A DNA stretch of 64,000 nt, taken from the NCBI GenBank assembly GCA_037176725.1, contig JAZBRS010000049.1:16138001-16202000 (forward strand). Reading direction: 5' to 3'. The position numbers and the translations under genes were made by a program. Below are positions 45,674-57,132 of the stretch, in pieces. The stretch's first letter is position 1. Each line of letters begins with the position of its first letter. The notes below the pieces were generated by a model. The model saw only the letters and a list, made by a program, of their open reading frames with translations. It had not been told where the DNA came from and did not search any database. The DNA comes from Posidonia oceanica. Taxonomy: Eukaryota; Streptophyta; Magnoliopsida; Alismatales; Posidoniaceae.

Positions 45674-48600
45674 GTGCTTCCTCAGGCTCAATCCCCTGTA
45701 CACCTCCTAGCTAGGGCCCAGCCTAGATCCCCTGTCCACCTCTTAGGGCGACCTCAGCTAGAATCTCCTGTACACCTTCTAGGCAGACCTCAACCTGCCC
45801 CAGCCTTCCCACCCCAACAACCATACCCTCTAGGTAGACCTCAATACCTAGTAGATCCCCCTGTAACCCCTCCTGTGCTCGCAGTACGTGCTCCAGTGGT
45901 TATTGACTTAACCTTGGACACCCATCGCGTCCCTTACAGCTACGTCACAGAAATGTGCGCAGAAGTAACGCGATCGGGGAGGGTCTACAAGCCTCCAGCA
46001 CCGGCAATTAGGCCAAATCACCCTAAGCCTGCTATGCCCCCACCCTCCAACCAACCCGTAGCAGATCCAACCCTAAATCAACCCATGGCAAGCCAAATCC
46101 CTGCCCAGCCTGTAGCGGCCCAGCTTCCTGCCACTACCCCCTTAGAGCTTGCCAAAACAACCCCTCCTATTGCCAAAAAGAATAAACCCAAGGCAGACAT
46201 AACCTCCCAACTTAAGAAGGTCAAAGCTGACATTTCCATTTGGGACCTAATCCACACCTCTGCCGAACACCGCGAGGCTTTTCTTCGCGTGTTCCAGGCC
46301 GCCCGTGTGTCCCAGTCTATTGAGCCTTCAGCCTTGGAGAGCATGGTAGGGTTGATTGCGGAGCCCCAGGTCATCTCTTTTACAAGTGATGAGCTGCCTC
46401 CGGCGGGGATTAATCATAACCAACCCCTGTTCGTCACGGTTCAGTTCAAAAGCTTTCGCATTCCCCTAACACTGGTTGATAATGGGTCAGGCCTTAACAT
46501 CTGCCCCTTGCGTACAGCAACCAAGCTCGGATTCAAAGCCGAGGACATCACGCCAGCCGTGAAGGGAATGACAGCTTTTGACAACACCCACCATGACGCT
46601 CTAGGGATTTTGAATATTCCCCTTGCTATCGGCCCGGTCGTCTTTGATGTAGAATTCTACGTCGTCGACTTGAAGCCGAATTTCAATCTTCTGCTTGGGC
46701 GCCCATGGCTCCACAAGCATCAGGTCCTTCCCTCGACCCTCCATCGGATGATAAAGTACCGTCGTGGCGATGATGTCATTGTCGTCATGGCGGAGAACTT
46801 TGAGAAGGAGCGGATCGAGGCAATCCCCCCCGTGTCTTCACAAGCTATCCCGTTTGACACTGAGACTTCTGAAGCTCTATATCGCGTTAATCGATGCGAG
46901 CCGGTCAACTTCATTCCTAATCTTGAACGTGTCAACTCCTTGGCCGTTCACAGCAACCCCTTCCGAATGGTCGAGAATGTATGTCACAAGTGGGGTTATG
47001 TAAAGGGTACGCCGCTCGGGCGTCACGGCCAAGGGATCGCAGAGCCGATCGTAGCAGTGGAGCAGAGGAAATCTGAAGGCCTCGGTTACGAACCCAAGCT
47101 CAACGAAGATCACTGCCTTCAGCTCAAGGATCAAGAGCCAACCATTCCCAGAGACCTCACTAACTTCACCAGTGCAGGAGTTCTGGGATCGACTGACAAT
47201 CAAGACACGGCACCGACAGAGGATTGGGTGTGTGTTGAGGACTACTACTCAGATGAGGAGCAGTCTGGCACAACAGAGGCAGTCCCAACCGGCACAGCAG
47301 AAACAGTAATCAGAGCAGAGGCCACACAGTCAGTTTATTCAGCTCTCCCTCTAGCAGATACAGCAGACGACTCAGCAGGCTCTGTGGCAGAACTAGCAAG
47401 TTCCCACTCTTTTGCAGCCACATCTGCATCTCAAGAACAGACAGTAGCAGTGCAGGAGTCAGAGACACTCCTTCTGGCAGAATCAAGCATGCTACCAGCA
47501 GTCACAGTTACATCAGTGCCACTGTCCCTCTCTCTAGAGGGGCAATTAATCAATACAGTCAGCAGCGCGGCTCAGCCCGCTCCCACAGCCACACCTTTAG
47601 GAATGCAGCCGGCGCAGTCCGCTTCGCATCCTCCTGACAACCAGCAGCAGCTCTCATGGCAAGACCCCATGGCGTTAGAGGCTGCACTCTCTCAGTTACG
47701 GCCCGATACAAAGGGCCAACTGAGCACTACACTCTCCGGGCCCTTGAGCCCTCAGAAGAGCGTCTCTGCTTACTCTTCACCTGCAACAGTGACCCTGGCA
47801 GCTTATCCATCTGTGGCACCGCTGACCTGTCCATCTGGGCCTTCTACATCAGAGTTGCCACCATCGGACGCGCCCGTGAACCAGATCATGCAGATTCCAA
47901 GGGCAGCAATCCGTCTTGCAGCCGGGCCAGTGCCGCAGGCCCCCGGCGCCTACTACGTCGACTCACCCTCAGACGAGGAAGAAGGAGTGGCGATAGAAGC
48001 CCAGGTCGATTTGTGGATGTCCGACTTAGAGCTACTTTATCAAGAACAAATCAAGTCGATAGCAGAAGACCTGGCAGAGCATCGAGCCGCAGAAAGGAAA
48101 GGGAAAGCCATGGTTACAGACCCTCCTCTGCAAGAAGACCATGCCTCTATCATGGTCCTGGAAGAAGGCTCGGCAGCACCGGACTCCCCTAGACCGGATG
48201 AGCTCATCACTCTCCAATCAGAAGGCGGGTCTAGGTGGTTTGTGCAACACATGCCTCACCGGAGCAGCACAACGAGCGGCGATGCTCAGATCAGCCGCCA
48301 GTCCGGCATATCCTCCACAAGCACACTAGAAGACCCAGAGGGGGAAGCATCAGCAGTACATGCAGCCTCAGTAACAGAGCAGAAAGCAGAATCAGTAACA
48401 GAGCAGTCGGCAGCCTCAGCAGCAAAACAGTCAGCAATGTCAGCAGCAGAATCAGCAAGGCCCTCAGCAGCATTAGCAGAGCATTTAGCAGAATCAGTCA
48501 GGCCAGAGCAAGCAGCAGAAGGAGTTGCTGGGACGGAGGTCGGGCACCGAGGCTACAAGAATATCCGAGTGAGCGTGACCATCCTGAAGCGTCACCAGGG

Positions 48601-51190
48601 CCAAGCAGCGGAACACATACACTCTTTCGACATCACAAGTCCTTCGTTTGAGAAAGAGATCCTCTCGGAACTTATTGCTTATGGAGAGGAGGACGATACG
48701 GGCATGGATGAGATTGACGAACCATTGCCCGAGTTCCGGCCCTATGACGACGACCCAGAAGGCCCCAACCTCCATGTTGAAGAAGAAACAGAGGTTGTCA
48801 ACATCGGCACAGTTGAGGAAGTTAGAGAAGTTCGTATCAGTGCTCAGCTGTCCTCCCAGGCTCGAGCAGAGTTCATCGCATTCTTGAAAAAATATGCGGA
48901 TGTCTTCGCCTGGAGTTACGAGGATATGGTCGGCCTTGACATAGAGGTAGTGGTGCACAATCTGCCCTTAAACCCGGACGCCAAGCTAGTGAAGCAAAAG
49001 CTGAGAAGATGGCGACCGCAGTGGCTGCTCATGATCAAAGAAGAGATAATGAAGCAGCTCAGAGTCAACTTTCTGAAGGTCGTTCTTTATCCTGAGTGGC
49101 TGGCAAATATTGTACCTGTGCCCAAGAAAGATGGCCGATTCCGGATCTGCATCGACTACAGGGACCTGAACAAGGCGAGTCCCAAGGACGACTTCCCCCT
49201 GCCCCACATTGACGTCCTAGTCGATAATACAGCAGGCCACAGGATGCTCTCCTTCATGGACGGCTTTTCTGGATACAATCAAATCAAAATGGCAGAAGAA
49301 GACATGGAAAAGACTTCATTCATCACCCCTTGGGGAGTCTTCTGCTACCAAGTCATGCCGTTCGGTCTGAAGAATGCTGGTGCGACCTATCAGAGGGCCA
49401 TGACTGCACTGTTCCACGACCTCATGCACCAAGAAGTAGAGGTCTACGTAGACGACATGATTGCCAAAACCAGAGAGCCTGAAGGCCACCTTGCCTGTCT
49501 AAAAAAGCTCTTTGACCGTCTACGAAAATACAAGTTGCGCCTGAATCCCAAGAAGTGCGTATTCGGAGTGTCTTCTGGCAAGCTGCTCGGCTACATTGTT
49601 AGCCAAAGGGGGCTTGAGGTGGACCCGATGAAAGCAAAAGCCATCATGGACATGCCACCCCCCAGAACTGAAAAGGAGGTCAGGAGTCTGCTTGGGCGTT
49701 TACAGTATATCAATCGCTTTATTGCACAGCTTACGCCCATCTGCGAACCCATATTCAAGCTCCTGAGGAAGAATGTGCAAATCGACTGGAGCGAAGAATG
49801 TCAGGCTGCATTTGCCAAGATCAAGCAGCTGTTGATCAAGCCTCCTGTCTTGGTTCCGCCTACACCAGGGAGACCTTTGCTTCTCTACCTTTCTACCACG
49901 CAGCATTCCATGGGCGCCGTCTTGGGCCAACGTGATGAATCTGGTAGAAAGGAGCGTGCCATCTACTACCTGAGCAAGAAATTTAATGAATGCAAAGCCA
50001 GGTACAGTACACTAGAGAAGACCTGCTTGTCCCTTGTCTGGGCTGCACAGAAACTAAGGCACTACATGATGGCATACCCAGTTCGGCTCTTATGCCGGCA
50101 TGATCCTATCAAGTTCCTCTTTCAAAAGTCGGCCATGGTAAGTAGATGTGCTAAGTGGCAAGTGTTATTGTCTCAATACGACATTACCTTTGTCATACAG
50201 AAGTCCATGAAGGGTCAGGCCATGGCAGACCATCTTGCTGATCTTCCTCTGCCTGAATACCAACCCCTCCAGACGCAGTTCCCTGACGAGGACATCCTCT
50301 TCGCAATGGAGGGCTCTGAGCAGAAAAATCCTGAAAAACAAGAGGAATGGCAGCTTTACTTTGATGGCGCTATCAACAAAAAGGGCCGAGGCATAGGCGC
50401 AGTGCTGACCATGCCCCAGGGACAGATGATTCCCTTCGCGAGGAAGCTGACTTTCACCTGCACAAACAATGAAGCAGAATACGAAGCATGCATCCTAGGG
50501 TTGAAAGTCGCCCTCGAGCACATGGTGCGGAGGCTGCATGTGCACGGTGATGCCATGCTGGTGATCTCTCAAGTGAACGGCGACTGGAGGACAAAAGATC
50601 CCAAACTTGTGCCGTATCACGAACACCTGCTGAGGCTGATGGAAGAATTTGAGAGCATCTGCTTCACATACATGAACAGAGCAAAGAATGCATACGCAGA
50701 CGCACTAGCAACTTTGGCATCCTGGCTCACTGTATCTGAAGACAGCACAGTGGATGTATCTGTTACTCGCATTGAGCAGCCTGCATATTGCCTGAACATA
50801 GAAGAGGCAGATCCAGCAGAGGAGCAGCCCTGGTATCAAGATATAAAATCTTTCCTGGAGTCTGGCAGCTTTCCTCCTGATGCCACGGCAACAGACAAGA
50901 GAACTCTGGCACGTCTGGCGTCAAAGTATGTGTTGGGGGCTGGGCAGCTGTACAGAAGGTCATACAATCAGATGCTACTGCGCTGCCTGAACAAATCGAA
51001 GGCTGACACGCTGATGCTTCAAGTGCATGCAGGGACCTGTGGCCCGCACATGAACGGCATCCTCCTAGCCAAGAAAATCATGCTTCAAGGATATTTCTGG
51101 CAGACCATGGAAGCAGACTGCTGCCGGTTCGTGCGCAGATGCCACAACTGCCAGATCCATGGTAACTTCATCAAGGCCCCCCCACAATAG
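45674..51190 (+). pseudogene. pol: pol of element B: protease, RT, RNase H, archaeal RNase H, integrase zinc finger
   Basis: A single open frame of 1838 codons. The start given is only where the frame becomes open after the gag frameshift. Domains by residue: Pro-rich gag tail 1-170; protease with DNGSG at 269-273; G-patch-like Gly stretch around 445-490; acidic Ala/Ser/Gln-rich linker 500-960; RT about 1130-1340 with YVDD at 1258-1261; Ty3-type RNase H about 1395-1530, where the usual first Asp is not seen (LYLSTTQ); archaeal-type RNase H 1559-1690 with D 1564, E in NEAEYEA, D 1626 and D 1676; integrase HHCC finger with H 1785 (H-x6-H) and CHNC near 1826. TAG at 51188 cuts it before the integrase core. 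RT and the second RNase H look intact. Dual RNase H is a known Tat-clade trait. Confidence 0.93.
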
Positions 51191-52072
51191 CTGCATAACA
51201 TGTCTTCGCCATGGCCTTTCTCCACCTGGGGGATCGATGTCATTGGCGCCATCCACCCAGCTGCTTCAAATGGTCATCGTTACATTCTGGTAGCAATCGA
51301 TTACTTTACCAAGTGGGTGGAAGCAGCCTCTTATAAGACAGTCACCGCTGTGGCAACATGAAAGTTTATCAAGAACAATATCATTGCCCGATATGGGGTC
51401 CCGCACTCAGTCATCTCTAGTAATGGCACAAACTTCATTGCCAAGAGGATCGAGGAATACCTGCAAAGTCTCAAGATCAAGCATCATCGATCCTCGCCCT
51501 ATCGGCCACAGATGAACGGAGCAGTGGAATCTGCAAACAAGAACATTGTCAAAATTCTGAAGAAAATGGCAGAAATCCACAAGGATTGGCACGACAAGCT
51601 CCCGTACGCGCTCTGGGCGTACAGGACATCAATCCGGACCTCGACGGGAGCCACCCCGTACTCTCTAGTGTACGGTATGGGGGCGGTGCTACCTGTTGAA
51701 GTAGAGATCCCCTCTCTGCGAATCCTACGAGAAGCTGAGTTGGAAGAGGCAGAATGGGTCGAAGACCGCTGCATCCAACTGAATTTAATTGATGAGCACA
51801 GACTGCAAGCTATGCACAACGCTCACTGCTACCAGAAGTGAATGGCCAGAGCATTCTTGAAGAAGGTCCAGCCCAGAAACTTTCAGCCAGGGGACCTTGT
51901 CTTGCGCGCCATTCATTTGCCGGATGGTCGAGGGAAATTCCGACCTAATTGGCGTGGCCCCTTTGTGGTCAAGCAGATCTTCTCGGGAGGCGCTGTAACT
52001 CTTGAGGATATGGACCGGGTCGAGCAGTCTGAGCCCGTCAACCTCTGCTATCTCAAGAAGTACTATCAGTAG
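51191..52072 (+). pseudogene. Integrase core and C-terminus of element B, three stops and lost catalytic Asp
   Basis: Same frame as pol. First Asp at 51236, Glu at 51527, but the second catalytic Asp is Ser (AGT 51419-51421, VISSNG), where A has GAT. TGA at 51359 and TGA at 51839 (CGA in A) add to the TAG at 51188. The C-terminal part 51842-52072 (FQPGDLVLR, GPFVV) is normal and ends at TAG 52070. Integrase from this copy would be both truncated and catalytically dead. Confidence 0.9.
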
Positions 52073-53533
52073 CCGAAGGTGGCCCCGTTGCAGACGCCCT
52101 TCCCCCACCTACGCACTTGCATTCTCACTTCTTGCATTTCCGTCCTACCTACATTTTCTATCTATCCTACTCTTGCATTCTCTCTTTCCAAATCATCATC
52201 ATCATCTTCTCAAAAACATCCATCAACTCTTTTCCAAATCATCATCGTCATTCCCTCAAATCATGCATTACATCTCGGCCCGGTGATGAAAACCGGAAGT
52301 GCTTGCCTGCTCTGGAAAGAGTCCGCCCTACCTCACCCGGCACTACTTAGACGCCTTAGCTAGTGAGGGAGCCACCACCAATCAGGACAGGTGAACTGCC
52401 TAATCTCGTAAGGACATACACCTCTGAGGGAGAAAAAATGTTAGGATGTGAGTCTGGAAAAAGTGAGAGTAGACATCTAGGCTTGGGCACATCCAAGGAA
52501 CAGAAGACGAAGACAGAAGCCGGCCCTAGAGATAGGGGTGTGCAGTCTAACCCTGCTCCTTCTACCCATCACACAGTAGACCCAAAGCCCAGATCCATCA
52601 CGACTCAAGCACCCTTCTTTTGCCACCAAAATGGGGATAGCAAAAGCCTGGAAAAAAAAGAAAAAAAAGAGAAATCAAACAAGCAGGAAAAGAGATAGAA
52701 CAAAAACCAAAAAAGGGGGAAAAAGCAAAAGCAAAAAAAAAAGAGAAAAAGAAAAAAAAGGCAAGTTTCAGTCCGAAAATACAGGCACCATCATCCCCCG
52801 CACCTCACTAGAGACCCAAAGGTGTTAAGTTTTAAAAAGGGTCCCCCACTTCCCTTCAAGAGCAAACACTTACCCTCTCCTAGCTAGGGGCAGAGAAAGA
52901 CTGCATACCTATGAGGGAGAAATCAAAGAAAAAAGAGAGCAGAAAGAATAGGTGTAGGTCTTGAGAGTTCGGCAAGTAGCTTGTCCTCACCACACCACCA
53001 CCTGTATAATGCCAACACCTGTTCCGGAGTGCCACCAGTGAGCTAAGAGTCTAAGTAGAGCCCGGTGAGTTGGGGACCACTCTTTTCCTTTGCAGCAGGC
53101 ACCAAAGCACTCCGTATGCTGAGGGCACCCAAGCATACCAATCATTTCAAAAGCATACCAACCTGCATCATGCATGCATGCATCCTCGTCTATCCTCCCT
53201 TTCTTATCAATCGTTCCGCTCTGCAACTCGCTTCGACCCTGAGACAGTACTGCTCCCCAGCAGAGCGCACTGACTATGCTCGAACTGCGCTGGTCCAGAT
53301 CTCCGGCCAGCCCTCGCCCCCGCATTCACAAGACCGCTGCAGATTTCCTATTGCTTATCTGTGCTTAACTACTATGTTCTGTTATTGACTGCTATGATGC
53401 ATATGGAACTACTTTATCAGCCTCAGATTCTGCTTTCTATCAAAGATTATATGCCTGCGAGATCTGACTGTTTATTGATAGTAGGTACCTTCAAGCTCTG
53501 CAGCTCTCAGCCTGTACCTCTGCGATCTGCGCA
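52073..53533 (+). other. Spacer between integrase and PMD gene, element B
   Basis: Non-coding. Pyrimidine-rich 52080-52270, conserved gggagaaaaaatgttagg (52428-52445), A-rich 52645-52760. No supported promoter; expression from the LTR by splicing or reinitiation is possible but not shown. Confidence 0.6.
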
Positions 53534-54736
53534 ATGGGCTTCCCTACTCTGTTAACTCCAGCACACTGCTCGGAAACCCTGCGGGAATGGATCAGCAGGC
53601 TCACTCAAGAAGACTGTGAGAAGCTGCGCCTCTGGGGCATCCCGACCAAACTGCTGAAGGCTGCTGATGTAGAGGTCAGTCGTCACCTTCTGTGTGCCGC
53701 CGCAAGATTCTGGAAACCGGCGCACCACGTCTTTCACTTTGGCAAAACTGAGCTAACACCCACGCTGGAAGAAGTGCGTCGGATCTGCGGCTTCTCCAAG
53801 ATCATGGGGCCGCCTATCTTCATGAGGCGTGACGGATACCTCGAGGTCCTGAGCCAACTAACTGGGCTCCCTACTCGAAGCTGCCAACAAAGACTGATCT
53901 GCACCAGCGGACCTGAACCTATGCTTCACCTAGCGCACTTTGATGATGTCATGAAGAAGCGCGTGGAACTCGGAGATGAGCTGTGGCTCCGAGGGTTTGT
54001 CATCCGCTTCCTGGGCGAGCTGATCTTTACTCATGGCCGACTGACAGTGGCCATTGAGGTTGCAGAGATAGCACTTGTTGTGGTGACCCTGCACATAGAC
54101 CTGGCACCAGTTGTTCTGGCGGAAACATATCGCGGGCTGGACCGCATCTCACACCGCTGCCGCCACTTCCACGGCTGCGGGGCACTCATACAAGTCTGGT
54201 TAGCTGCACACTTAGAAATGAACTTTCTGCGCCCCCAGGTACATGCTTTTGAAGCCTACTGCAGCAGCAACCGTGCCAAGACAGTCAGGAGCGTCAAAGA
54301 AGAATACGAAAGGCTATCAGCACTGACTGATGACGCTGTAACCTGGCGTATCATCCCCTCTGAGGCCGAGCCATTCACTGTCTTTTTCAGCGTGCGTGAC
54401 ACGCGGCTGATTGTGCTGCCAGGATTCACTGCGGGTGTGGAATACCACCCTATCAGGGTCATGTGCCAGTTTGGCTTCCGGCAGGGCGCCTTTGTTGACA
54501 GCACAGCACCCAAGCTTCTGCAGGCATACCCTCTTAGCACGACTTCCCCAACAAAGAAGCTGGCCAATCTGATGCAGCATGGAGTGCGATCAATGGACAT
54601 CGCAGCTGCGAGAGGTGTAGGATGTACCTCTGAGTACCTGATCGAGGTCCAAGAGCTCTGGCCTATCAATGAAATCCCGCCAGGCGGCCCTCTATTCCCC
54701 AACTCCAGGCAGTCGAAGAAGGCCCGAACCGGCTAG
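53534..54736 (+). CDS. Plant mobile domain (PMD) protein of element B, intact
   Basis: An uninterrupted 400-codon gene, start ATG 53534 conserved in A, stop TAG 54734. The PMD (aminotransferase-like) family is recognised by W-I-x-L-T near the N-terminus, ARFW (57-60), ELTPTLEEVRRICGF (73-87), GELIFTHGRLTVAIEVAEIA (161-180), ETYRGLDR (197-204), CGALIQVWL (215-223), WRIIPSEAEPF (271-281), EYHPIRVM (303-310), and a basic KKAR tail. Host relatives MAIN and MAIL1 act in silencing and genome stability. PMDs also occur in Gypsy and MuDR transposons. No catalytic residues, signal peptide or membrane segment are seen. It is the only complete ORF in the window while gag-pol next to it is broken. Function in the element is unknown; a role in countering silencing is speculation. 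Confidence 0.87.
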   Translation: MGFPTLLTPAHCSETLREWISRLTQEDCEKLRLWGIPTKLLKAADVEVSRHLLCAAARFWKPAHHVFHFGKTELTPTLEEVRRICGFSKIMGPPIFMRRDGYLEVLSQLTGLPTRSCQQRLICTSGPEPMLHLAHFDDVMKKRVELGDELWLRGFVIRFLGELIFTHGRLTVAIEVAEIALVVVTLHIDLAPVVLAETYRGLDRISHRCRHFHGCGALIQVWLAAHLEMNFLRPQVHAFEAYCSSNRAKTVRSVKEEYERLSALTDDAVTWRIIPSEAEPFTVFFSVRDTRLIVLPGFTAGVEYHPIRVMCQFGFRQGAFVDSTAPKLLQAYPLSTTSPTKKLANLMQHGVRSMDIAAARGVGCTSEYLIEVQELWPINEIPPGGPLFPNSRQSKKARTG

Positions 54737-55263
54737 GGCGCTTATGCAGCTACTATGTAGTTTCTTTTCAAGTTGTGCTGTATGCTTTTGGCCTGCCACA
54801 GGCATTGTACTCATCAAGCTTTATCAATGAAAAACTGTTTCTGCTATCTGCTTGCACTTCAAGACTGTTCAATGCATTGCATATTCATTATCATCATCAT
54901 CTCGGGCCCTCTAGCCAGACTTGCAGCCATCACAACGCAGCAAAGTCCTCAGCACCCAACCCGGAGTCCGGAACCTCTGCGGACCCGCGCCGTCAAGCCA
55001 AGCCATCCAGCGTCCCCAGCTGAGTCTCTGCGGGTTGGCACCCCCAACTGCTCGGCGATAGGTCCGTCAACCTGTCATCTTCTGTGGGCTGGTACCCCAA
55101 ACTACTCGTCTGACAAACACGTCAGTTTTGTCTTCATCCTTCTGCTTTTGATGCCAAGGACGCGCTGGCCAACCCCTGGTGTCATCCCGACACCAGGGGC
55201 ATCTTTTGATCGCCCCTTGGTATCATCCTCTCCCTTTTTCCCCCATGATATTCCTGATGTCAT
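54737..55263 (+). other. 3' region of element B, first part, with long hairpin
   Basis: Non-coding. One copy of the ctctgcgggttggcaccccc unit (about 55023). Hairpin at 55173-55199: CCCCTGGTGTC with GACACCAGGGG, loop atccc, equivalent to 15187 in A. Confidence 0.7.
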
Positions 55264-55740
55264 GGGATGATTCGCTCTCGCAAAACCTTTTCAATCAATC
55301 TCATCATTACCTCATCCCCTCTTTGCCGGTCGATAAGTCCGATATCTTATCACCTTTTCAACCAATCAATCTCATCATTACCTCATCCCCTCTTGCCGGC
55401 CGATAAGTTCGATATCTTATCACCTTTTCAACCAATCAATCTCATCATTACCTCATCCCCTCTTTGCCGGTCGATAAGTCCGATATCTTATCACCTTTTC
55501 AACCAATCAATCTCATCATTATCTCACCCCCCTCTTTAGCATTAGATCTCATCATGATCTCATCCCCCTCTTTAGCAATAGATCTCATCATGATCTCATC
55601 CCCCTCTTTATCAATCAATCTCATCATTATCTCATCCCCCTCTTTATCAATTAATCTCATCATTATCTCACCCCCTCTTTAGCAATCAATCTCATCATTA
55701 CCTCATCCCCTCTTATCAAGTAATCAATCAATCAACAATC
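55264..55740 (+). repeat. 70-bp and ~37-bp tandem repeats of element B
   Basis: Three ~70-bp units contain gccggtcgataagtccgata and tcttatcaccttttcaacc (starts near 55325, 55395, 55466). Each holds the GATAAG/CTTATC hairpin. They are followed by about five ~37-bp units of atctcatcatgatctcatcc (55518-55710), the counterpart of the 36-bp array of A but far shorter. Confidence 0.82.
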
Positions 55741-56560
55741 ACAGCACTCTCAGGCTAATAACCTAAACTATCATCTGGGCCGATCCATGGTCGGCCCACA
55801 GTTGTGTTATACGGCTGACATCCAGTAACTGTCCCTTGCAATTGCGGTTTCCAGTTGATAGGTCTGTAAACTATCCTCCAGTTGATAGGTCTGTAAACTA
55901 TCCGCCAGTTGATAGGACTGTAAACTATCGCTAGGCTGATATCCTAAACTATCACCAGCAATTGCATTATACGGCTGATATCCAGTAACTATCCCTCATC
56001 ATTGCGCGTTCCAGTTGATAGGCCTGTAAACTATCCGCCAATTGATAGGACTGTAAACTATCGTTCCAGTTGATAGGACTGTAAACTATCGCTAGGCTGA
56101 TATCCTAAACTATCACGCGCAATCATGTTATACGGCTGACACCCAGTAACTGTCCCTCGCAAATGCCATTTCCAGTTGATAGGTCTGTAAACTATCCGCC
56201 AGTTGATAGGTCTGTAAACTATCCGCCAGTTGATAGGTCTTTAAACTATCGCTCCAGTTGATAGGACTGTAAACTATCTGGCATTTGCGTTATACGGCTG
56301 ATACCCAGTAACTATCACTCATGGTTAGTGGCTTCCAGTTGATAGGTCTGTAAACTATCCACCAGTTGATAGGTCTGTAAACTATTCGCCAGTTGATAGG
56401 ACTGTAAACTATCCCACACAACCATGTTATACGGCTGATATCCAGTAACTATCACTCACAACTGCTCTAGGCTGATAACCTAAACTATCGCTCCAGGCTG
56501 ATAACCTAAACTATCACTCCCGGTTGATAGGACCGTAAACTATCCGGACGATAAGCCCGT
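55741..56560 (+). repeat. Multibranched hairpin array (structured 3' region), element B
   Basis: Outer stem CAGTTGTG 55799 with CACAACTG 56457. Four domains with closing stems GCAATTGC 55838/55958; CATCATTGCGC 55997 with GCGCAATCATG 56117 (one mismatch); GCAAATGCCA 56159 with TGGCATTTGC 56279; CATGGTT 56320 with AACCATG 56420. Inside are GATAG/CTATC monomers with loop gtctgtaaa or gactgtaaa. The third stem differs from A (GCAATGCCG/CGGCATTGC) by an extra base pair and a G-C to A-T swap, both compensated. Confidence 0.85.
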
Positions 56561-57050
56561 CACCTTATCACCCTTTTTGGCGTGGCCTTGCCCCAGGAAG
56601 GCAAAGTCATGCACCTCCTTTTTTGCGATAGGAGAATTGGCCTCTCTCCCCTCGCACCCCTTCTTTCTCTTCTGCTAGCTTGCTCCCCGAGCGGGGACGA
56701 GCTGCACCTTGTTTTTCCTTGCTTTGTCGCACAGGTCTGGCCTTCCTGCCAGATCCTTGCACCACATCGCGTCCTTTTAGCATTTTCTCTTGCATCATCT
56801 CTGCATCTTCTCGGCTAGCATTGCATACTACTCTAGTATCATCAGCATCACTTGCACAGCATCAGCATTTTCTTCTAATTGGCTAACTTTTGTACTAACT
56901 CTTGCATTGCATTTGCGTTAGCATGCATTGCACACTTAGCATCATCCATCTGCACCCTACATCTTGCATTGCGGCAACGGACTACGATTTTTGGTGCATC
57001 CGCCGAATAAGTAGCCCATGCCCATAGCAAACCGCTGCTCCCGCCGGTCA
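56561..57050 (+). other. 3' internal tail of element B before the PPT
   Basis: Aligned with 17126-17624 of A; non-coding. Conserved blocks cattgcggcaacgg, ggtgcatccgccgaataagtag precede the PPT hairpin. Confidence 0.5.
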
Positions 57051-57132
57051 GATGGGGTGTCTTGTCAACCCTGAGCAGCGGCCTCGCTCCGCTTGACCTT
57101 GCTCAGGGAGGGGCATCTGTTGACACCCCATC
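57051..57132 (+). other. PPT hairpin of element B
   Basis: PPT agggaggggc (57105-57114). Stems GATGGGGTGTC 57051-57061 with GACACCCCATC 57122-57132, and CCCTGAGC 57069-57076 with GCTCAGGG 57101-57108. The loop between the inner arms differs from A at several bases while the arms are identical. Confidence 0.8.
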
